A DNA stretch of 18,731 nt from contig CADCVT010000332.1 in the NCBI GenBank assembly GCA_902806215.1, positions 1-18,731 of the forward strand, in the 5' to 3' direction. This stretch comes from an uncultured Solirubrobacteraceae bacterium (lineage in GTDB: Bacteria > Actinomycetota > Thermoleophilia > Solirubrobacterales > Solirubrobacteraceae). A program made the position numbers and the translations under genes. Below are positions 14,128 to 18,731 of the stretch, in pieces (the first letter of the stretch is position 1; every line of letters begins with the position of its first letter). The notes beneath the pieces were generated by a model that worked only from the letters and a program-made list of their open reading frames with translations, was not told where the DNA came from and ran no database searches.

Positions 14128-14133
14128 TACGGT
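14128..14133 (+). promoter_or_regulatory. putative -10 box of the adenylate cyclase gene (leaderless type)
   Basis: TACGGT lies 6 bases before the ATG at 14140, which would place the transcript start on the start codon. The absence of a recognisable -35 box fits an activator-dependent promoter together with the palindrome at 14080-14095. Confidence 0.5.
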
Positions 14134-14139
14134 TCTGGC

Positions 14140-15687
14140 ATGAGCGCGGGTGCCACAACCGTCCCGCTCGTCGGGCGCGCGAAGGCGGGCGTCGCCGATC
14201 CGGAGGGCCTGAAGCTGTCCAAGCGCACCACGCGCCGGATCAGCTACGCCGAGCTGATCGCCGGCTTCCTCGGCGCGGCCGACGTCTTCGTGCTGCTGTG
14301 GTTCGTGCTGCCGTCGCCCGACACGGGTGCCGATCGCACGACGATCTTCGTGGTGAACATCTCGGCGGTCGCCGGCTTCCTCGTGCTGTCGGGTGTCATC
14401 GGGGTCCTCCTCGGACGCCGGATGGCCCGGCCGATCCACCGGTGGCTCGCTGAGGGACGCCCTCCGACCGACCGCGAGCGCGCGATCGTCCTTCGGCAGC
14501 CGCTGCAGTGCGCGCTGTTGGACGCCTTGGCGTGGACGTTGGCGGCGCTCTTCTTCTTCGGACTGAACTCGATCTGGTCGGTCGAGCTCGGGGCCCACGT
14601 CGCCTCGGTGATCCTGCTCGGCGGCATCACCACGACCACCGTCGTCTATCTGCTCGTCGAGCGCATGATGCGACCGGTCACGGCACGCGCGCTCGCCGAC
14701 GGGCCGCCGAAGCGGCGCCTGCGCGTCGGCGTCAAGACGCGGCTCATCCTCGTCTGGCTCGCCGCGACCGGCGTCCCGCTCTTCGGGCTGATGCTCGTCG
14801 GGATCCACGCCCTCGCGTTCGGCGGCGCCACCGCCGACAAGCTCGCTCTCACCGCGATCGCCATGGGCGGCTTCGCCGGCGCATTCGGGCTCGTCGCCAC
14901 GTACCTCGCCGCCAAGGCGGTCGCCGATCCCCTGAAGTCGGTCCGCACGGCGCTCGGCCGGATCGAGGAGGGTGACCTCGTGGCGCACGTGCCGGTGGAC
15001 GACGCGTCGGAGATCGGGCTCGTCCAGAGCGGCGTCAACCGCATGGCGTCGGGCCTGCGCGAGCGCGAGCGCCTGCGCGACCTGTTCGGCCGGCACGTCG
15101 GCGAGGACGTCGCCGCGGCGGCACTCGACACCGACCGGATCGAGCTCGGCGGCGAGGTCCGCGAGGTCGCCGTCCTGTTCATCGACCTCATCGGCTCGAC
15201 CGCGCTGGCCGCGACGCGCCCGCCGCGCGAAGTCGTCCGGCTGCTCAACGACTTCTTCGCCGTCGTCGTCGAGGTCGTCGGCCACGAGGGCGGCTGGGTC
15301 AACAAGTTCGAGGGCGATGCCGCGCTCTGCGTCTGGGGCGCGCCGTCGGGGCACGACGACTGCGCGGCCGGGGCGCTCACCGCGGCGCGCACGCTGCACG
15401 AGCGCCTTCAGCGCAAGGGCATCGACGCCGGCATCGGCGTCTCCGCCGGGCCCGCGGTGGCCGGCAACGTCGGCGCGGAGCACCGGTACGAGTACACGGT
15501 CATCGGCGACCCGGTCAACGAGGCCGCGCGCCTGTGCGACCTCGCCAAGCGCCGCGACGAGCGCGTCGTCGCGTCGGAGGCGATCCTCAAGCGCTGCCGC
15601 AACGGCGAAGCCGCGCGCTGGGCGCACGACGACGAGGTCACGCTGCGCGGCCGCGCGAAGCCGACGCGCCTCGCCGTTCCTGCGTAG
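14140..15687 (+). CDS. membrane-bound class III adenylate/guanylate cyclase with HAMP domain
   Basis: The 515-residue protein has about six membrane spans (near residues 38-58, 68-92, 124-143, 150-173, 200-226 and 234-258). A HAMP domain follows (about 256-309), then a class III cyclase catalytic domain (about 335-510). The metal-binding aspartates are D349 (LFIDLIGST) and D393 (NKFEGDA). K389 and D457 (VIGDPVNEAARL) are the purine-selecting pair expected for adenylate cyclases. N460 and R464 are the transition-state pair. All catalytic positions are present, so it should make cAMP. The six-helix membrane part with HAMP resembles the mycobacterial Rv1318c-Rv1320c/Rv3645 group. It stands alone between the sdh terminator and a convergent gene, preceded by a CRP-like box. 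Confidence 0.93.
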   Translation: MSAGATTVPLVGRAKAGVADPEGLKLSKRTTRRISYAELIAGFLGAADVFVLLWFVLPSPDTGADRTTIFVVNISAVAGFLVLSGVIGVLLGRRMARPIHRWLAEGRPPTDRERAIVLRQPLQCALLDALAWTLAALFFFGLNSIWSVELGAHVASVILLGGITTTTVVYLLVERMMRPVTARALADGPPKRRLRVGVKTRLILVWLAATGVPLFGLMLVGIHALAFGGATADKLALTAIAMGGFAGAFGLVATYLAAKAVADPLKSVRTALGRIEEGDLVAHVPVDDASEIGLVQSGVNRMASGLRERERLRDLFGRHVGEDVAAAALDTDRIELGGEVREVAVLFIDLIGSTALAATRPPREVVRLLNDFFAVVVEVVGHEGGWVNKFEGDAALCVWGAPSGHDDCAAGALTAARTLHERLQRKGIDAGIGVSAGPAVAGNVGAEHRYEYTVIGDPVNEAARLCDLAKRRDERVVASEAILKRCRNGEAARWAHDDEVTLRGRAKPTRLAVPA

Positions 15688-15701
15688 GGGGCTCCGCCCC
15701 C
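15687..15701. terminator. short hairpin between convergent genes
   Basis: GGGGGC-TCC-GCCCCC forms a six-pair GC stem beginning in the cyclase stop codon and ending at the stop of the minus-strand HxlR gene. It can serve as a terminator for both. Confidence 0.6.
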
Positions 15702-16364
15702 TCACGACCCCCGAGGCTTAGGGTGAAACGGCGTGGCCGGCAGGCGGAAGACCTTCAGGAGCCGCTCGGCGGCGCGACGTTCGCCCTCGACCTCGAGGTC
15801 CCCGGCGGCGATCGCGTCGCGCGGTGTGACCGCGCCCAGCGCGACCGCGAAGAACGTCGGCAGGTCGCAGCGGATCGTCGCGTCGGGCGGCACCGGCGCG
15901 GCGCCGCGGCGCGCGTCGACGCGGCCGCCGGCGGACCGCACCCAGAACGGGTCGTCGGCGGGCTCGAACGCGAACACGCCCTCGACGGCCGGCCCGTCGC
16001 CGCGGAGCATCATCGCGCGCATGAGCAGTGCCGCCCAGCGCGGCTGGACGACGTCGTCGCCCGGCGCCTCCGGCATGAGCTCGAAGCCCCACACGCCGAG
16101 CTCCTCCATGACCGGCCGCAGCGCCTCGCCGCGCGCGGCGAGCTCGTAGCCGCCGGCCGACCGCCTGATGACCTCGGCCGCCTCGAGCGACTTCAGGCGG
16201 GTCGACAGCAGGTTGGTCCCTGCTCCCGGCAGCGCGTCGAGCAGCTCGCCGTAGCGCGCCGGGCCGAGCATGAGCTCGCGCAGCACGAGCAGCGTCCAGC
16301 GCTCGCCGAGCAGGTCGAGCGAGCGCGCCAGGCTGCAGTGCTGACCGTAGGAGCGCACGGTCAC
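15702..16364 (-). CDS. HxlR-type transcriptional regulator with C-terminal SCP2-like domain
   Basis: The 220-residue protein has an N-terminal winged-helix domain of the HxlR class: YGQHCSLARSLDLLGERWTL, then LVLRELMLGPARYGELL and the recognition region GTNLLSTRLKSLEAAEVI. The conserved cysteine is C10. From about residue 105 to 215, PRWAALLMRAMML through ATIRCDLPTFFAVALGAVTP and AGDLEVEGERRAAERLLKVF resembles a sterol-carrier (SCP2) fold, which may bind a lipophilic ligand. The GTG at 16364 overlaps the TGA of the efflux gene (GTGA), so the pair is coupled. Longer open-frame starts upstream lie inside the efflux gene. It probably controls that pump, either repressing it or sensing its substrate; this is inferred from the arrangement. 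Confidence 0.87.
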   Translation of the reverse strand: MTVRSYGQHCSLARSLDLLGERWTLLVLRELMLGPARYGELLDALPGAGTNLLSTRLKSLEAAEVIRRSAGGYELAARGEALRPVMEELGVWGFELMPEAPGDDVVQPRWAALLMRAMMLRGDGPAVEGVFAFEPADDPFWVRSAGGRVDARRGAAPVPPDATIRCDLPTFFAVALGAVTPRDAIAAGDLEVEGERRAAERLLKVFRLPATPFHPKPRGS

Positions 16365-17872
16365 ATCGTAGGCGCGGGCTCGGGCTTGACCTCGAGCCGC
16401 GGCTGCGCCGGGAGCACGGCGGCGCAGAAGATCGCGCCGGCCACGCACACCGCCGCCGCGACGAGGCATCCGGCCTGAAAGCCGTCGAGGAACGCCGTCT
16501 CCGCCACCGCCCGCAGCGCCCCGGCCGCGGCGCCGTCACCCTCCCCCGCCAGCCGCTCCGCCGCGCCGAGCGCGCCGCCGATCGACTCGGTCGCCTGCTC
16601 GGGCACGTCGGTGCCTGCGAACCCGTCGACGTACAGCGACGCGTACACGCTGCCGATGATCGCGACGCCGAGCGTGCCGCCGAGCTCGCGCGTCGCGTCC
16701 GCGACGCCGGATCCGACCCCGGCCTTTGCCGTGCTCACCGCGCCCATGATCGACTCGGTCGCCGGGGCGCTCGTCAGGCCCATGCCCGATCCGACGACGA
16801 GCATCTGGCCGGCGATCTCCAGGTACGAGGTCTCGATGCTCGCCGTCGAGATCCACGCGAAGCCGACGGCGAGGCAGCCGAGGCCGGCGCTCACGATCAG
16901 CTTGTTGCCGTAGGTCACGGCGAGCTTCGTGCCGAGGACGCTCGAGATCGCCACCGCGGTGGCGACCGGCAGGATCCGCAGGCCGGTCTCCAGCGGGCCG
17001 TAGCCCTTGAGGAACTGGAAGTACTGCGTGACGAGGAAGATGAACCCGAAGAGCGCGAAGAACGACACGGTCACCGAGACGCTCGCTGCCGAGAACCGGA
17101 GGTTCTGGAACAGCGCGAGCTCGAGCATCGGCGCCGGCGTGCGTCGTTCCCACGCGACGAAGGCCGCGAGGAGCACGGCGCTCGCTCCGAGCAGTCCGAG
17201 GGTCTCGGGCGAGGCCCAGCCCGCCTCGGGCGCCTCGATGATGCCGAAGACCAGGAGCCCGATGGCGAGCGTCGACAGCAGGAGGCCAGGGCGGTCGAGC
17301 GGCGGCGTCTCGGGATCGCGCGAGGTCGGCACGACGGCGACCACCAGCGCCATCGCGAGCAGCGCAAGCGGCACCTTCGCCACGAACGTCGCGGGCCAGG
17401 CGAACGCCTCGATGAGCGCGCCGCCGGCGATCGGGCCGGCCGCGACCGCGATCCCCGTCGAGGCGCCCCACAGGCCGATCGCCTGCGCGCGCTCGCGGCG
17501 CTCGGTGAAGACGTTCGTGATGATCGAGAGCGTCGCCGGGAAGACGATGGCCGCGCCGATGCCCATGACGGCGCGGGTGGCGATGAGCGTCCCGGCGTCG
17601 TCGGTGAGCGCGGCGAGCGCGTTGCCGAGGCCGTAGACCGTGAGACCGATGAGCAGCAGGCCCTTGCGGCCGAAGCGGTCACCAAGGCTGCCGGCGGCGA
17701 GCACCAGGGCAGCGAACGTCAGGTTGTAGGCGTCGACGATCCACTGCAGCTCGCGGGTGCTCGCCCCGAGGTCGTTCGTGAGCGTCGGAAGCGCGACGTT
17801 GACGATCGTCGTGTCGACGTTGACGGCGAAGGCGCAGAGACAGAGGACGCCGAGGGTGAGTCCGCGGTGCAT
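16361..17872 (-). CDS. MFS drug-efflux transporter, DHA2 (14-TM, EmrB/QacA-like) family
   Basis: The 503-residue protein is a proton-driven efflux pump of the 14-helix DHA2 family. Family motifs are visible: DTTIVNVALPTLTNDLG (motif D1, about 20-36), GSLGDRFGRKGLLL (motif A, about 61-74) and GASTGIAVAAGPIAGG (motif C, export signature, about 134-149). A later repeat is ELGGTLGVAIIGSVYASLY. A loop after helix 13 (TESIGGALGAAERLAGEGDG) is typical. The substrate is unknown. The ATG at 17872 lies 6 bases after a CATACT -10 box. Its stop overlaps the HxlR gene. The promoter has a good -35, so it is likely sigma-70 dependent and repressible. Confidence 0.93.
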   Translation of the reverse strand: MHRGLTLGVLCLCAFAVNVDTTIVNVALPTLTNDLGASTRELQWIVDAYNLTFAALVLAAGSLGDRFGRKGLLLIGLTVYGLGNALAALTDDAGTLIATRAVMGIGAAIVFPATLSIITNVFTERRERAQAIGLWGASTGIAVAAGPIAGGALIEAFAWPATFVAKVPLALLAMALVVAVVPTSRDPETPPLDRPGLLLSTLAIGLLVFGIIEAPEAGWASPETLGLLGASAVLLAAFVAWERRTPAPMLELALFQNLRFSAASVSVTVSFFALFGFIFLVTQYFQFLKGYGPLETGLRILPVATAVAISSVLGTKLAVTYGNKLIVSAGLGCLAVGFAWISTASIETSYLEIAGQMLVVGSGMGLTSAPATESIMGAVSTAKAGVGSGVADATRELGGTLGVAIIGSVYASLYVDGFAGTDVPEQATESIGGALGAAERLAGEGDGAAAGALRAVAETAFLDGFQAGCLVAAAVCVAGAIFCAAVLPAQPRLEVKPEPAPTM

Positions 17873-17878
17873 GCGCGG

Positions 17879-17908
17879 AGTATGAAGCTATCGCTATATC
17901 TTTTTCAA
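17879..17908 (-). promoter_or_regulatory. promoter of the efflux-regulator operon with possible operator in the spacer
   Basis: On the minus strand, TTGAAA (17908-17903), an 18-base spacer and CATACT (17884-17879) are followed 6 bases later by the ATG. The spacer is unusually AT-rich for this genome and holds a repeat, GATATAGCGATAGC, with two GATA units. This is a plausible binding site for the HxlR regulator encoded downstream. Confidence 0.55.
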
Positions 17909-17922
17909 GTGCGTGTTCGTGA

Positions 17923-17928
17923 CATGAT
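17923..17928 (+). promoter_or_regulatory. putative -10 box of the Tim44-like gene
   Basis: CATGAT lies 8 bases before the ATG at 17937 and matches TAnnnT except at the first base. It shares the 64-base divergent gap with the efflux promoter. Confidence 0.3.
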
Positions 17929-17936
17929 CGCCCGCG

Positions 17937-18731
17937 ATGCGACTCTCGATCATCCTGGCCCAGGCGGGCGGCGGCAGCTCCGGCTTCGGAGGGGGCGGCG
18001 GCGGAGGCGGCGGGGGTGGCGGCAGCTACGGCGGCAGCGGCTCGAGCGGCGGCGGCGAAGGCGACCCGGTCATCTTCCTGTTCATCGTCGCGGCGTTCCT
18101 GCTGTACATCGCCTTCAACGCCTTCAAGGCGTTCCGCCTGTCGAAGAAGCGCCGCGAGCGGGTCACGCGCACGCACACCGCGAGCGCAGCTGCGGCCGAC
18201 GACGACGCGTGGTTCGCGGCCGAGGCGGTGCAGCGCGACGCAGCGGCGCTCTACCTCGCCGTCCAGCGCGCGTGGCACCAGCGCGACCACGAGGCGCTCA
18301 GGCGGATGGTCGGGCGCGACCTCATGGTCGAGTGGACCCGGCGGCTCAACGACTTCAAGAAGAAGGGCTGGCACAACCAGGTCGAGGTGCGCGAGGGGCC
18401 GACGGTCGAGTACGTCGGGATCACGAACCGCGAGGACGACGAGGAGGACCGCTGCGTGGTGCGGGTCACCGCCGAGATGCGCTCGGTGGTCGTCGACCGC
18501 AACGGCAACGTGCTCAAGAAGGACGACGAGTCCTCGGAGGAGGTGTCCGTCGCCGAGTACTGGACGCTCGAGCGCGAGGGCGACCGCTGGATCGTCGTCT
18601 CCATCGAGCAGGACGCCGAGGGTGCGCACCACCTCGACTACGAGCTCGTCACGTCCCCGTGGGAGGACGACACCCGCATGCGCGACGAGGCGCTCGCCGA
18701 GCAGGCCGCCGCCGACGCCGCGCCCGCCGGC
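17937..18731 (+). CDS. Tim44-like domain membrane protein (cut by window edge)
   Basis: At least 265 residues are present and the frame is open at the window end. The N-terminus MRLSIILAQAGGGSSGF is followed by twelve consecutive glycines and further Gly/Ser repeats. One membrane helix follows (PVIFLFIVAAFLLYIAF, about 44-60), then a basic stretch and a Tim44-like domain from about residue 95. That domain runs from AEAVQRDAAALYLAVQRAW through RDLMVEWTRRLNDFKKKGW, VRVTAEMRSVVVDRNGN and EYWTLEREGDRWIVVSIEQ. Bacterial proteins of this type have a glycine-rich region before one helix. Their function is not established; the domain in mitochondria tethers Hsp70 to the import channel. It is divergent from the efflux operon with no obvious functional link. 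Confidence 0.85.
   Translation, partial: MRLSIILAQAGGGSSGFGGGGGGGGGGGGSYGGSGSSGGGEGDPVIFLFIVAAFLLYIAFNAFKAFRLSKKRRERVTRTHTASAAAADDDAWFAAEAVQRDAAALYLAVQRAWHQRDHEALRRMVGRDLMVEWTRRLNDFKKKGWHNQVEVREGPTVEYVGITNREDDEEDRCVVRVTAEMRSVVVDRNGNVLKKDDESSEEVSVAEYWTLEREGDRWIVVSIEQDAEGAHHLDYELVTSPWEDDTRMRDEALAEQAAADAAPAG

Noticed and set aside
13540..15705. A 721-codon minus-strand frame over the CCG subunit and cyclase genes.
   Set aside because: It is an antisense shadow of clearly recognised genes, rich in Arg, Asp and Ala, with no motif.
15719..15735. TAGGGT followed 8 bases later by GTG on the plus strand, matching the leaderless-start pattern, with a 138-codon frame.
   Set aside because: The encoded product is low-complexity Ser/Arg/Ala and lies antisense to the HxlR gene; it shows how often the pattern can occur by chance.

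Overview
The window is very GC-rich with strong GC-ending codon bias and tightly packed genes. It reads as chromosomal DNA of a high-GC actinomycete. The membrane-domain-free (class E-like) succinate dehydrogenase, the actinobacterial-type HAMP adenylate cyclase and the type IV pilin-like cluster suggest the Thermoleophilia/Solirubrobacterales. That placement is an inference from gene content, not a measurement. No tRNA, rRNA, insertion sequence, phage gene or CRISPR array was seen. No gene-free stretch exceeds 300 bases; the longest are about 206 bases (13934-14139) and 186 bases (8003-8188), and both hold identifiable regulatory elements.

Layout. 1-683 (-): 5' part of NADP isocitrate dehydrogenase. 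784-1851 (+): receiver/HD-GYP protein, a predicted c-di-GMP phosphodiesterase. 1903-4389 (+): three overlapping genes for type IV pilin-like proteins (PilW-, PilV- and PilX-like). 4406-6022 (+): AidB-family flavoprotein. 6052-7128 (+): secreted six-cysteine protein of unknown function. 7200-8101 (-): two paralogous small secreted proteins; the promoter-proximal one lies behind a recognisable c-di-GMP-I (GEMM-I) riboswitch. 8189-10139 (+): alpha/beta hydrolase with an Asp nucleophile, overlapping an M50 protease with CBS domains. 10156-13933 (+): succinate dehydrogenase/fumarate reductase operon (flavoprotein, iron-sulfur protein, CCG-domain subunit) ending in a strong hairpin. 14140-15687 (+): membrane class III adenylate cyclase behind a perfect CRP-type palindrome. 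15702-17872 (-): 14-TM drug-efflux MFS gene overlapping an HxlR-type regulator. 17937-end (+): Tim44-like membrane protein, cut by the window edge.

How the parts fit. Two second-messenger themes stand out. For c-di-GMP there is a predicted degrading enzyme beside pilin-like genes and, about 6 kb away, an RNA sensor controlling a secreted protein of unknown function. For cAMP, a CRP-like box precedes a cyclase gene, which suggests feedback. The central-metabolism genes (icd and sdh) flank these. Many start codons have a TAnnnT-like -10 box only 6-10 bases upstream, which suggests leaderless transcripts.

The most noteworthy item is the riboswitch with its tandem secreted-protein pair. The second copy's leader keeps what looks like a fragment of the same riboswitch, and each copy is followed by a related terminator hairpin, pointing to duplication of a riboswitch-gene-terminator unit.
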